A stretch of DNA of 64,000 nt from Ruminococcus flavefaciens ATCC 19208. Its GTDB lineage: Bacteria > Bacillota > Clostridia > Oscillospirales > Ruminococcaceae. The stretch covers positions 562,652-626,651 of the forward strand of contig NZ_KI912489.1 in assembly GCF_000518765.1 (NCBI RefSeq), written 5' to 3'. Below are positions 28,644 through 37,234 of this stretch, piece after piece (position 1 is the first letter of the stretch; each line of letters begins with the position of its first letter). Below the pieces are notes generated by a model. That model saw nothing but the letters and a program-made list of their open reading frames with translations. It made no database searches and had not been told where the DNA came from. The translations under genes were made by a program, and so were the position numbers.

Positions 28644-28674
28644 GTTTAGGGGCGGATATTATCCGCCCCTAAAC
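28644..28674. repeat. GTTTAGGGGCGGAT palindrome
   Basis: Perfect 14-base arms (GTTTAGGGGCGGAT and ATCCGCCCCTAAAC) around ATT, directly after the groEL terminator. The AGGGGCGG core resembles the GTAGGGG element at 42208-42281, suggesting related REP-like repeats. Confidence 0.75.
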
Positions 28675-28690
28675 TAATCATTAACTACTA

Positions 28691-28728
28691 AAAATGCCTG
28701 CATTGTGAAAGCTCACAAATGCAGGCGT
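28691..28728. terminator. Bidirectional terminator between groEL and the purD-linked membrane gene
   Basis: Near-perfect hairpin AATGCCTGCATT-GTGA with TCACAAATGCAGGCGTT, T-rich on both sides (GTTTTTG plus; TTTTTAG minus). It sits about 100 bases beyond the minus-strand gene's stop. Confidence 0.7.
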
Positions 28729-28829
28729 TTGTTTTTGTATGAAATATAGAACTCAAAAATTATTTTTCTGAAATTCAATGATATTGCATTGAATTCTACC
28801 CTTTTTCGTAGTATATATGAAAGGTGTTC

Positions 28830-29450
28830 TCAATCATCGACAATTTTACTTGTGAATTCCGCAACTCGTGCTTTATCGCCGTGGCAGTCCACCTCGATAT
28901 CCTCACGCTCTATAAGTCTGCGCACTGAGAAGAACATCAGAGCGAATGCAACAGAATTTACTATGATACTGAAATAAATACGAAGTCCGATGATATTTCC
29001 AAGCATTCCGCAGAACATAATAGCTATGCTTATAATGGTGAATAACTCCAGCTTCTTTTTATCAGGATCAAGCTGTAAAAAAGTCAGGCAGGTAAGCCCC
29101 GAGAAAGCTGAATGTACCATAGCGAGCAGGAGAGAATATGGTTTATAGAATTCAAGTCTGTAGGAATTGAGTTCCAGTATCATCATTAAAACTTCTATGA
29201 AAATATATATCGTAATGCATATTTTCATCATTCTCCTGAATCTCATAGCCGTAGACATAAGCCAGTCTCCCCAAAGGAAAAGGCAGAATCCGCAGATCTC
29301 TGATATATAAGCAATAATTTCAAGTGCCTTTGAAAACAATGATTCTGAGTCGTAGGTGTTGTAATAGAAAAGGCATATAATGCCGAATGCAAAGAATAGA
29401 ATATTTGCGATGAAACAGTATTTTATACCGTTATTTAAACGTTCATGCAT
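28830..29450 (-). CDS. Hypothetical six-helix membrane protein
   Basis: A 206-residue protein with about six hydrophobic helices (residues ~11-30, 43-62, 73-93, 102-124, 136-154, 157-175) and a charged C-terminal tail (RRLIEREDIEVDCHGDKARV). I do not recognise the family. Its ATG follows AAGGAG and lies 10 bases after the purD stop, so it is probably cotranscribed with purD, although nothing links it to purine synthesis. Confidence 0.7.
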   Translation of the reverse strand: MHERLNNGIKYCFIANILFFAFGIICLFYYNTYDSESLFSKALEIIAYISEICGFCLFLWGDWLMSTAMRFRRMMKICITIYIFIEVLMMILELNSYRLEFYKPYSLLLAMVHSAFSGLTCLTFLQLDPDKKKLELFTIISIAIMFCGMLGNIIGLRIYFSIIVNSVAFALMFFSVRRLIEREDIEVDCHGDKARVAEFTSKIVDD

Positions 29451-29460
29451 AAACTGCTCC

Positions 29461-30747
29461 TTAGCCGAGTGCCTTGAGTGCTCTCTGTCCTATGTCTTTT
29501 CTGAAATGAGCACCTTCAAAGCTTATCTTTGATACTCCTTCATAAGCCTTATCAAGTGCAGCCTGAAGAGTATCGCCCTTTGCGGTAACGCCGATAACAC
29601 GACCGCCGTTTGTGAGAAATTCACCGTTTTCGCCAAGCTTTGTACCTGCATGGTAAACGAAGCAGCCATCAACCTGCCCCTTATCGTCAAAGCCGTTCAT
29701 AACGATTCCCTTAGGATAGCTTTCAGGGTATCCGCCGCTTGCCATTACTACACAGGCACAGCTTCCCTTATGCCACTTGATATCCACCTTGTCCAGTTCG
29801 TGGTTGTATATAGCCTCGAATATCTCATAGAGGTCAGCGTCAAGCATAGGAAGTACCACCTGAGTTTCGGGATCGCCGAAACGGCAGTTGTATTCGATTA
29901 CCTTTGGTCCCTTAGGAGTTATCATAAGTCCGAAGTAGAGACAGCCCTCAAAAGTGCGTCCCTCGGAATTCATAGCATTCATTGTTGGAATGAATATCTT
30001 TTCCATACATTCCTTAGCGATAGCCTCGGTGTAGCATGGGTTAGGTGAAACAGTACCCATACCGCCTGTGTTGAGACCCTGATCTCCGTCAAGAGCGCGT
30101 TTGTGATCCATAGAGGATATCATAGGAACTAAAGTCTTTCCGTCAGTGAAGCTGAGAACAGATACCTCAGGTCCTGTGAGGAATTCCTCGATAACAATAC
30201 GTGAGGAGCTCTTTCCGAATTTGAGCTCGTCTATCATCTCATGTACAGCCGCAACAGCTTCTTCCTCGTTCTGAGCGATTATAACGCCCTTGCCAAGTGC
30301 AAGACCGTCAGCCTTTATAACAGCAGGGTAGCTGTTCTGCTCCTTGAGATAAGCGATAGCCTTATCGGACTCTGTGAATACCTCGTAAAAAGCTGTAGGG
30401 ATATTGTATTTCTTCATAAGCTCCTTTGAGAATACCTTAGAGCCCTCTATAATAGCGGCATTAGCCTTAGGACCGAATGTCATGAAGCCCTCTGCCTGCA
30501 AAGCGTCTACCATACCCAGTACAAGGGGATCATCAGGAGCAACTACTACCATGTCTGGTTTTAGCTGTTTTGCAAGAGCAACTACTCCGTCAACATCTGT
30601 TGCACCTACGTTGAAGCACTCAGCATACTTGGATATACCGCCGTTTCCCGGAGTGCAGTAGAGCTTGCCTACCTTAGGGCTTTCAGCCAGTTTCATTATA
30701 ATAGCGTGCTCGCGTCCGCCGCCGCCTACTACTAATACGTTCTTCAT
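29461..30747 (-). CDS. purD: Phosphoribosylamine-glycine ligase (GAR synthetase)
   Basis: A 428-residue ATP-grasp enzyme joining glycine to phosphoribosylamine, step 2 of purine synthesis. Motifs: MKNVLVVGGGGREHAI at the N-terminus, YPAVIKADGLALGKGVIIAQN (ATP grasp), DHKRALDGDQGLNTGGMGTVSPNP, YNCRFGDPETQVVLP, and a C-terminal domain with NGGRVIGVTAKG. Length is normal. It lies at the far end of the minus-strand purine cluster. Confidence 0.98.
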   Translation of the reverse strand: MKNVLVVGGGGREHAIIMKLAESPKVGKLYCTPGNGGISKYAECFNVGATDVDGVVALAKQLKPDMVVVAPDDPLVLGMVDALQAEGFMTFGPKANAAIIEGSKVFSKELMKKYNIPTAFYEVFTESDKAIAYLKEQNSYPAVIKADGLALGKGVIIAQNEEEAVAAVHEMIDELKFGKSSSRIVIEEFLTGPEVSVLSFTDGKTLVPMISSMDHKRALDGDQGLNTGGMGTVSPNPCYTEAIAKECMEKIFIPTMNAMNSEGRTFEGCLYFGLMITPKGPKVIEYNCRFGDPETQVVLPMLDADLYEIFEAIYNHELDKVDIKWHKGSCACVVMASGGYPESYPKGIVMNGFDDKGQVDGCFVYHAGTKLGENGEFLTNGGRVIGVTAKGDTLQAALDKAYEGVSKISFEGAHFRKDIGQRALKALG

Positions 30748-30771
30748 TGGAAAATTCCTCCTTGGGGATAT

Positions 30772-31917
30772 TTATTCATTTAAAATTAACTGCTCAACAA
30801 GCTCATCAGACTCCGCTTTGAGCTGATCGTAGTTATACTTTGACAGATTGGTGAAGATACAGGCAATACAGTCATCAAGTTCATAGAATACATATTCAAA
30901 GTATGTGGCAGGATTATTTACCTTTACATACCTTGCCTTATGACCTCTGAATTCGGTTTCTTCGTTTGCGAGAATATCTTCTTTTTCTATGTCTTCAAGT
31001 ACTTCTTTGACTTCTTTTTTTATGGTAGTATCAGATATATTTGCATCAAATGCGGTATAAGATGTTCCGCTTGCAAGAGTATCTTTATTGTAGAAGCTTA
31101 CCCAGTAAAGTCCTCTGTCGTCAGGCGCAATTTCAGAACCGATATACCAGTTCCCACTTTCGGATATTCTGAAATATGGGCACGAAAAGGTCTTGGACTC
31201 ATAAGGAGATTCGTCAGCGGCAATGCTTCCGAGAATACTTTCCTTGACTATTTCCAGCCATTCTCTGCCTTTTTCGTTTGAAGCCTGTAACATTATATTT
31301 ATGAAACAGCCATCAGGACTGCTTATTTTGTAATTTACAAACTCTACAGAGCTGTCATTTTTGCTGATGCCTGTTATCTCATAGGCGTCGAGACCGTTTA
31401 CGGTGATAATACTGCCGTTTGCGTCAGATGCCGTGAACTTCATACTCTCGAGATCGCCTTCAAACAGGTCAGATGAATGAATATGCAGCTGTTTTCCCGA
31501 ACATTCGACAGCTGCAAGAGCATTGCCGTCAGCTTCTGCGTATTCGCCGTCGGGAATGAATATAGAACTGTATGTGTCACGTGGGTCTACATTGCTTTTT
31601 TCTTCTTCGTCGAGCATACGCATTTTATCGACAGGGAGCTTCATACTGAAATAAGAGATGCGGAATTCATCTTCGTTGAGACTGATATTCAGGTCGGGTT
31701 CTGACATTGGGACATATTCAAAATCACTGTTTTCAGTTATATTTTCTTTCGTATCTTCATTATCCGCAGCAGATGCTTCTGTTGTATTTACAGCTTCAGT
31801 TGTATTTACGGTGGTGTCCGTTTCTGTATCCTTCTCTTCGATAAGAGATGAAGGTCCGCAGCTGCAAAGCATAAGAGCTGAGCAGAATAATGCAGTCATA
31901 AAAAGGTTTTTTCTCAT
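30772..31917 (-). CDS. Hypothetical lipoprotein
   Basis: A 381-residue protein with a lipoprotein signal (FCSALMLCSC, lipid Cys at 20), a Thr/Glu/Ala-rich linker (25-62) and a soluble domain with EFRISYFSMKLPVDKMRML, similar in layout to PsbP/DUF-type secreted domains; a second copy-like segment follows (FSCPYFRISESGNWYIGS). No catalytic motif is evident. It is one of a run of secreted or membrane proteins placed between purD and the AICAR transformylase gene. SD GGAGG. Confidence 0.7.
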   Translation of the reverse strand: MRKNLFMTALFCSALMLCSCGPSSLIEEKDTETDTTVNTTEAVNTTEASAADNEDTKENITENSDFEYVPMSEPDLNISLNEDEFRISYFSMKLPVDKMRMLDEEEKSNVDPRDTYSSIFIPDGEYAEADGNALAAVECSGKQLHIHSSDLFEGDLESMKFTASDANGSIITVNGLDAYEITGISKNDSSVEFVNYKISSPDGCFINIMLQASNEKGREWLEIVKESILGSIAADESPYESKTFSCPYFRISESGNWYIGSEIAPDDRGLYWVSFYNKDTLASGTSYTAFDANISDTTIKKEVKEVLEDIEKEDILANEETEFRGHKARYVKVNNPATYFEYVFYELDDCIACIFTNLSKYNYDQLKAESDELVEQLILNE

Positions 31918-31931
31918 TTCCCCTCCGAGTT

Positions 31932-32879
31932 TTATTTTATTGTAATGCCGTCAAGCATTTCTTTTATATCAGTTTCATCTGTGCCTATTGTGCCTTCTGC
32001 GGTGATAAGGTAATTCTTATCGCCTTTGACAAAGCCATATTGCTCGTACTTTATTATATCTCCATCTTCACCAAAATTTTGTTTGAAGCAGAGATACTCA
32101 CATTTAATTCCGAAAATCTCTTTTTGATCGCGTACAGGATCAAAAAAATACTCACTGCCGCTTTTAAATTTTTCATATCGGCTATCAAGATATTCGGACG
32201 GAGAAGACACTTTATCCGACTCAGACACAGACAAAAATACTGCTGGGTAGGAAGTGTTGAAATAATCATCTCCCTCGGTATATCTTATCTTGATATCAAT
32301 CAGAGATTTATCATTGTTTATCTCATTATCCGAGACGAAATATTTATGACCTGTCTTTATGGTGAAGTAGGGATAGTCGTATTCTTCGGGAAGATCAGAA
32401 AGTCTGAAATCCGAAGTGTACTTTACTGTCCTCATGATATTCTTTATAGCCTTTTCTGAAAGGAAAGCTTTTACGGAAGAACAGCTGGTCTTTACATCTA
32501 AAAAGCGGGTATCAGTTCCTGCAACGTATTGTATCAGCGGCTCTGACTTGGTATTTGTGGTATGCTCTGCATAACATTCAAGCCCGGAACCAATATCAAA
32601 AGCCTTTGCTTTGTCTTCAGAACCTTCTGTGTAAGCTTTTACTGTACAGTTATAGGTACAGTCATCGAAATATATCCTGCTGTGAAAAGGACCGCTGAAC
32701 ACCATATCGTATAGTCCTGCTCCGTCATCATCTAAAAGCTTAAAGCCTTTCGGTACTTTAAAGCTGAAATTTTCAGTTGTGTATTCCACAGAAGGGTGAG
32801 TCATATAGTATGTATATCCTATAGAACCTGCTGCTGCGAGCACAGCGATAGATAAGATGATTATTAGAATTTTTTTCAT
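31932..32879 (-). CDS. Hypothetical membrane-anchored protein
   Basis: A 315-residue protein with one N-terminal helix (IIILSIAVLAAAGSIGYTYYM) and an extracytoplasmic domain with FSFKVPKGFKLL and later YFTIKTGHKYFVSDNE, echoing the FSMKLPVD and FRISESGNWYIGS segments of the downstream lipoprotein. The two may share a repeated fold. It ends 14 bases before that lipoprotein gene. Function unknown. SD AAAAGGGG. Confidence 0.7.
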   Translation of the reverse strand: MKKILIIILSIAVLAAAGSIGYTYYMTHPSVEYTTENFSFKVPKGFKLLDDDGAGLYDMVFSGPFHSRIYFDDCTYNCTVKAYTEGSEDKAKAFDIGSGLECYAEHTTNTKSEPLIQYVAGTDTRFLDVKTSCSSVKAFLSEKAIKNIMRTVKYTSDFRLSDLPEEYDYPYFTIKTGHKYFVSDNEINNDKSLIDIKIRYTEGDDYFNTSYPAVFLSVSESDKVSSPSEYLDSRYEKFKSGSEYFFDPVRDQKEIFGIKCEYLCFKQNFGEDGDIIKYEQYGFVKGDKNYLITAEGTIGTDETDIKEMLDGITIK

Positions 32880-32973
32880 AGTTAAATTTCCCCTTTTGTT
32901 TTTTTCCTTATATCATTATATTATAACGAACGGCACAGAACCCCTTCTGCTCATTCGCTAAAAGCTTATTTTA

Positions 32974-33001
32974 TAGTAAAAACGCCGAAAATTTCGCGTT
33001 T
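32974..33001 (-). terminator. Terminator overlapping the stop of the 173-residue membrane gene
   Basis: Minus-strand hairpin AAACGC-GAAA...TTTTC-GGCGTTT (one bulge) followed by TTTACT; the stem begins at the stop codon of the gene ending at 33000. Confidence 0.7.
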
Positions 33002-33521
33002 AGGCGCTTTTTTTCCCTAATTCCATGTTTTCTGCAAGACTTCCTCCGTATATCTCTATAGAGGCACAGCAGCATACCATAACGAATGCAGCACAGACAA
33101 GAAAGCCCGAAAAAACTCTTAAAGAGTTTACCTGAGTAACTATCGCCACTATGTTTTCGCCGTATTTTTTCATGATATCATTGCATATTATACGGTTGAG
33201 AAGCATTGAGCAGCCATAGTCGGTTATGAACAGTATTACCGCAAGAAATATTGTGGTTATGCCTCTTTTTTTATTCAGATCCTTGTATGCGTAGTTGACA
33301 GATGCGAGTATGCATATAGGAACCGAAACGATGACAGCCTCGATTATAAGTCCGAATTTCACATTTGTAGGCAGGACTTCGCTTTTGAAGTTGTCACCGA
33401 ACATAGCGGTATATATCGAAAGGTGATCATGCATTATAAAGAATATGTCAAGTGCAAGTTTAACGATACAGAAGAGTGATGAAATTAGTAATGTGATCTT
33501 TAGTGTGTTTGATTTCTGCAT
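33000..33521 (-). CDS. Hypothetical four-helix membrane protein
   Basis: A 173-residue protein with four hydrophobic helices (~8-30, 58-80, 89-108, 137-158) and a large loop after helix 1. It is the same length and topology as its upstream neighbour (33533-34054), with a similar final helix rich in Val, Cys and Ala, so the two may be diverged duplicates. AAGGAG precedes the ATG, which lies 11 bases after the neighbour's stop. Function unknown. Confidence 0.65.
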   Translation of the reverse strand: MQKSNTLKITLLISSLFCIVKLALDIFFIMHDHLSIYTAMFGDNFKSEVLPTNVKFGLIIEAVIVSVPICILASVNYAYKDLNKKRGITTIFLAVILFITDYGCSMLLNRIICNDIMKKYGENIVAIVTQVNSLRVFSGFLVCAAFVMVCCCASIEIYGGSLAENMELGKKSA

Positions 33522-33532
33522 TTTTATGCTCC

Positions 33533-34054
33533 TTATTTATATTTTAAATGCTTTACGTGGCGGTCTTCATCTATACCGAGGGCGGCGGCTGTACATACAA
33601 GTACCAGTGCGCCTACAAGAAGTATACTGAAAAAGAATGTTGTGTATTCTGTACGCTGAATTAGCCAGCGCTCGGAAATATGTTTTTCAGCCATTGAGGT
33701 ATGGGATATAAATAAAGCCAGAACGTGTTCGGCAATAAATCCGAAAAGCCATAGTGCAGGTGCAGCTTTCAGTGTGCGTTTGCAGCGTTTTGCTGAAAAA
33801 GCCCAGCCTACACAGCTGAATATATATATCAGAAACGGCAGCCATACTATCCGGACTGCGCAGAGCAATGTCTTGCAATTGCCTGACATTGCTATTTCGG
33901 GGTGATTATCTTTTATCGAATCGCTTAAAAGTGCATTGAAAACTGATCCGGAAACAAGATAAGCGATCACTGAGAGTATTATGTATAAAACAGTGAAAGC
34001 GGCGGCGGTTATGTAAAGCTTTTTTAGTGAGATAGAATTGTAACTGCTGCTCAT
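33533..34054 (-). CDS. Hypothetical four-helix membrane protein
   Basis: A 173-residue protein starting MSSSYNSISLKKLYITAAAF after GGGGGG, with four helices (~12-34, 66-88, 97-115, 138-160). A longer frame begins at 34144 but has no SD and crosses the promoter. Likely paralogue and operon partner of the downstream 173-residue protein. Function unknown. Confidence 0.65.
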   Translation of the reverse strand: MSSSYNSISLKKLYITAAAFTVLYIILSVIAYLVSGSVFNALLSDSIKDNHPEIAMSGNCKTLLCAVRIVWLPFLIYIFSCVGWAFSAKRCKRTLKAAPALWLFGFIAEHVLALFISHTSMAEKHISERWLIQRTEYTTFFFSILLVGALVLVCTAAALGIDEDRHVKHLKYK

Positions 34055-34126
34055 AAAATTGCCCCCCCAGATATAATAGAAAATAAATACTATTGCGGTA
34101 TTTTCGCAATATATGATACATAAATC

Positions 34127-34155
34127 ATTATAACATATAATCACTGAAAAAGCAA
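34127..34155 (-). promoter_or_regulatory. Promoter for the paired four-helix membrane genes
   Basis: Minus strand TTGCTT (34155-34150), 17 bases, TATAAT (34132-34127), leaving a leader of ~65 bases. Confidence 0.65.
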
Positions 34156-34265
34156 GAAATGAAGCGAAAAAACTAATGCTAAAATATTTTTTCGTGAATA
34201 ATCCGAATGTTGTGATATTTATACGTGTTATCGGCGAAAAAAAGCGACAGCCGAGAAGCCGTATT

Positions 34266-34871
34266 TTACTTGCTTTTTATACTTTGAAGCACATCAGCTA
34301 TTTTACCTTCAACATAACCGAAATTTGAGCTTTCTGCATATGCGCACAGGTATTTGTCTCCGAAGTCTGCGAGATAAGACCTGCAATGCATATTGTCATT
34401 TGATGCCCATTCGCAGTAATAGAAGGTATTTTTTCCTGTTGCCAGTGAACCCGTAAAAACTATAGCGGTGCTGTCTTCGGCGTTTATTGTTTCCTGTGCG
34501 GAAATGCCGCTTTTATTTTCGGATACATAAACCTTCAGACCGCAGGTGGTAAAGTCCCTGTCGGTGACCATTTTCAGGTCGCAGGGCAAAGCTCCCCCGT
34601 CTTTAACAGATGCGGAGTCGTCATACTGCCATATATTAGGTTCAGCATACAACGAGAACGATTCACTTATGTAATTGCCGCTTTTGTACTCGATCTTTTC
34701 AGTCAGCGGCGATACAGGAACAGGCGGAGCAGATGTAGTTCCTTCGGTCGATGCTTCGGAAGCGGAAGAAGCAGGCTTATTGGAGGTATCTTCCTTTTTT
34801 TCAAGGCAGCTGAAAAGTGATACCGACATCAAAGCAGCTGCAATAACAGCTGTGAAATGAAGTTTTTTCAT
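34266..34871 (-). CDS. Hypothetical lipoprotein
   Basis: A 201-residue protein with lipoprotein signal (ALMSVSLFSC), a Ser/Thr/Ala/Pro linker and a secreted domain with KSGNYISESFSLYAEPNIWQYDD. The ATG at 34871 follows GGAGA by eight bases; an upstream in-frame codon at 34892 lies in the terminator. The domain resembles those of the other lipoproteins here in its pattern of amphipathic strands. Function unknown. Confidence 0.7.
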   Translation of the reverse strand: MKKLHFTAVIAAALMSVSLFSCLEKKEDTSNKPASSASEASTEGTTSAPPVPVSPLTEKIEYKSGNYISESFSLYAEPNIWQYDDSASVKDGGALPCDLKMVTDRDFTTCGLKVYVSENKSGISAQETINAEDSTAIVFTGSLATGKNTFYYCEWASNDNMHCRSYLADFGDKYLCAYAESSNFGYVEGKIADVLQSIKSK

Positions 34872-34891
34872 ATGTATATCTCCATAATACA

Positions 34892-34920
34892 AGGCTGCGG
34901 TCGTTTTTTGACCGCAGCCT
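34892..34920 (-). terminator. Hairpin after the AICAR transformylase gene
   Basis: A perfect 11-pair stem, AGGCTGCGGTC with GACCGCAGCCT around a T-rich loop, 11 bases beyond the stop at 34932; the minus-strand tail (TTGTATTAT) is only moderately T-rich. Confidence 0.65.
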
Positions 34921-34931
34921 GAACATTTTTA

Positions 34932-36113
34932 TCAGTGGTGGAAAAGACGTATTCCTGTGAATGCCATAGCGATATTGTACTTGTTACAGGTCTCGATAAC
35001 GTTATCATCACGGATAGAACCGCCCGGCTCTGCGATATATTCAACACCTGATTTCTTAGCTCTTTCGATGTTGTCGCCGAATGGGAAGAAAGCGTCTGAA
35101 CCGAGGCAAACGCCTGTGTTCTTGGCAAGCCAAGCCTTCTTTTCTTCGCGTGTGAATACAGCAGGCTTTACCTTGAAGATACGCTGCCACTCGCCCTCAC
35201 GGAGAACGTCCTCGTACTCGTCGCCGATGTAAACGTCGATAGCGTTGTCACGGTCTGCACGGCGGATATCATCAACGAACTGGAGTCCCATTACCTGTGG
35301 AGACTGTCTCAGCCACCAGTTGTCAGCCTTCTGACCTGCAAGTCTTGTGCAGTGGATACGTGACTGCTGACCTGCACCGATACCGATTGCCTGTCCGTCC
35401 TTTACGTAGCAAACAGAGTTTGACTGTGTGTATTTAAGTGTGATGAGAGAGATAAGGAGATCGTCCTTCTTGTCGTCGGGGATATCCTTATTCTCGGTAA
35501 CTACGTTAGCGAGGAGCTCGCGGTTGATATCGAGCTCGTTGCGTCCCTGCTCGAAGGATACGCCGTATACCTGCTTTGTTTCAATAGGAGCAGGCTTGTA
35601 GCTCTCGTCCATTTTGAGTATGCAGTATGTACCCTTTCTCTTTGACTTGAGTATCTCAAGTGCCTCGGGATCATAGTCAGGAGCGATAACGCCGTCTGAT
35701 ACCTCACGCTGTATCATCTTTGCTGTGCATACGTCAACCTTGTCGGAAAGTGCGATGAAATCGCCGTAAGAGGACATTCTGTCAGCACCTCTTGCTCTTG
35801 CGTAAGCACTTGCAAGGGGAGTGAGCTCGCCGAGATCTTCTACCCAGTAGATCTTCTTCAGATCATCGCTGAGAGGTCTGCCGATAGCAGCACCTGCCGG
35901 AGATACGTGCTTGAATGAAGTTGCTGCACACATACCTGTAGCAGCCTTGAGCTCCTTAACGAGCTGCCAGCCGTTGAAAGCGTCAAGAAGATTGATATAG
36001 CCGGGCTTGCCGCAGAGCACCTCGATAGGGAGCTCGCTGCCGTCTGCCATATAAACTCTTGATGGCTTCTGATTTGGGTTACAGCCGTATTTTAACTGCA
36101 TTTCATTTGACAT
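34932..36113 (-). CDS. purH: Stand-alone AICAR transformylase (PurH C-terminal type)
   Basis: A 393-residue protein covering only the AICARFT half of PurH: LKYGCNPNQKPSRVYM, SFKHVSPAGAAIG (catalytic Lys-His), KYTQSNSVCYVKDGQAIGIGAGQQSRIHCTRLA and the end SDAFFPFGDNIERAKKSGVEYIAEPGGSIRDDNVIETCNKYNIAMAFTGIRLFHH. The N-terminal IMP cyclohydrolase (MGS-like) domain of ordinary ~510-residue PurH is absent. It formylates AICAR to FAICAR using 10-formyl-THF. Ring closure is presumably done by the PurO-like protein encoded 2 kb away (38148-38861). The symbol is given with the caveat that only one activity is present. Confidence 0.95.
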   Translation of the reverse strand: MSNEMQLKYGCNPNQKPSRVYMADGSELPIEVLCGKPGYINLLDAFNGWQLVKELKAATGMCAATSFKHVSPAGAAIGRPLSDDLKKIYWVEDLGELTPLASAYARARGADRMSSYGDFIALSDKVDVCTAKMIQREVSDGVIAPDYDPEALEILKSKRKGTYCILKMDESYKPAPIETKQVYGVSFEQGRNELDINRELLANVVTENKDIPDDKKDDLLISLITLKYTQSNSVCYVKDGQAIGIGAGQQSRIHCTRLAGQKADNWWLRQSPQVMGLQFVDDIRRADRDNAIDVYIGDEYEDVLREGEWQRIFKVKPAVFTREEKKAWLAKNTGVCLGSDAFFPFGDNIERAKKSGVEYIAEPGGSIRDDNVIETCNKYNIAMAFTGIRLFHH

Positions 36114-36205
36114 GGTTAATGTCCTCCTTATATTAATTCATAATTAATAATGCTTTATGCATAATTATTCAGCCGCTGAAAGGCTTTATATAGACATAGA
36201 AAAAA

Positions 36206-36718
36206 TCAGGCAGTGAATATAGCGTATATGATAGCTGAAATGAAAGCTGTTCCGCAGAGGATAATAAATCCTGTACCGAATACCTTCAGGAAGCTGCCTT
36301 TTTTTGGAGTATCTGCGTCAACAGGCTTGGGGCAGTCCGCACACCTGAGAAGAGAAACGGTAAGCAGACCGAACAGTGCACCCAGTATAAGCGTAACCCC
36401 AATAGCTATGTAGCCGTCCTCAGAGTCACTGCTGAGTACCGCACATAAGAAACCCACAAAGGACATTACACCTGTGATAAGGTACAGCCTATTGCGTTTT
36501 TTCTCCCATGCTGCAAGCTGCTGCTTGTACTGCTTCTCGGCATTCAGATGCTTGTCAAGGTCGCTTACTTTATCCCGCAAGCCCGATACCTCAGCCTCAG
36601 CCTTTGCTTCATCGAAGCATACCTCGCAGCCGCAGTAAGGGCAGACTCCGAAGTATTCATCTTTTTTACGTTCAACTGCCGCACCGCAGTGAGGGCAGTC
36701 AATAGTAACTATGTTCAT
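36206..36718 (-). CDS. Zinc-ribbon membrane protein
   Basis: A 170-residue protein: zinc ribbon CPHC...CPYC (residues 8-33), a coiled coil (~38-75) and three hydrophobic segments (~78-95, 103-122, 145-167), with a further CxxC (RCADC) in the loop between them. A cytoplasmic zinc-ribbon sensor joined to a membrane part is a common Firmicutes layout without an assigned role. It is the next gene downstream of the HAD phosphatase. Confidence 0.65.
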   Translation of the reverse strand: MNIVTIDCPHCGAAVERKKDEYFGVCPYCGCEVCFDEAKAEAEVSGLRDKVSDLDKHLNAEKQYKQQLAAWEKKRNRLYLITGVMSFVGFLCAVLSSDSEDGYIAIGVTLILGALFGLLTVSLLRCADCPKPVDADTPKKGSFLKVFGTGFIILCGTAFISAIIYAIFTA

Positions 36719-36757
36719 TTTATCACTTTCCCCTAATATAGCCGCTATACGGCTCAG

Positions 36758-37228
36758 TTACCTGTCCTGATTTCTTTTTATTCTTTCAAGCTCTTTGCGG
36801 ATATTGTCTGCCCAGTCAGTATCATCGTTGGTGATGTGATACACTCTGAATCCGTATGCTATACCATTTTCATAGACGGACTTTTCATCGTCCACATGAA
36901 GGTCAATACGGTAAACAGAGGGATATTTTGAAGGGAAGTTTGCTCTTCCTCGTGCAACTTCCTTTTCGTGACGGACGGCGTTGACTATACTGTCTATCCT
37001 TATGCCGTAGTGCCTGAAAATACCGCGGATATACCTGTCTGTCCTGTTTGAGGTGGTGTATATCCACAGCTCTGTATCAAAGTCGTTTATCCATTTTAGA
37101 AGCTCCACAGCACCTTTCCTGAGCTTGTCCTTGTATATCTTGTTATACGGGAATTTCAGTTCGGGCTCTGTGGGGACTTCCGCAGGATTTACGAAAAGAG
37201 TCTCGTCAAGATCAAATGATATCTTCAT
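36758..37228 (-). CDS. HAD-superfamily phosphatase-like protein
   Basis: A 156-residue HAD protein lacking a cap domain: motif I SFDLDETLF (nucleophile Asp6, acid Asp8), motif II IYTTSN, a Lys region and motif III-like HVDDEKSVYENG. Substrate unknown; small capless HADs act on nucleotides, sugars or proteins. It starts seven bases after the stop of the YD-repeat lipoprotein gene. Confidence 0.8.
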   Translation of the reverse strand: MKISFDLDETLFVNPAEVPTEPELKFPYNKIYKDKLRKGAVELLKWINDFDTELWIYTTSNRTDRYIRGIFRHYGIRIDSIVNAVRHEKEVARGRANFPSKYPSVYRIDLHVDDEKSVYENGIAYGFRVYHITNDDTDWADNIRKELERIKRNQDR

Positions 37229-37234
37229 AATATA

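Noticed and set aside
36121..36175. Imperfect TTAATTCATAATTAATAATGC inverted sequence upstream of the AICAR transformylase gene
   Set aside because: Very AT-rich and imperfect; similar short sequences arise commonly in AT-rich spacers, so I do not call it a repeat element or operator.
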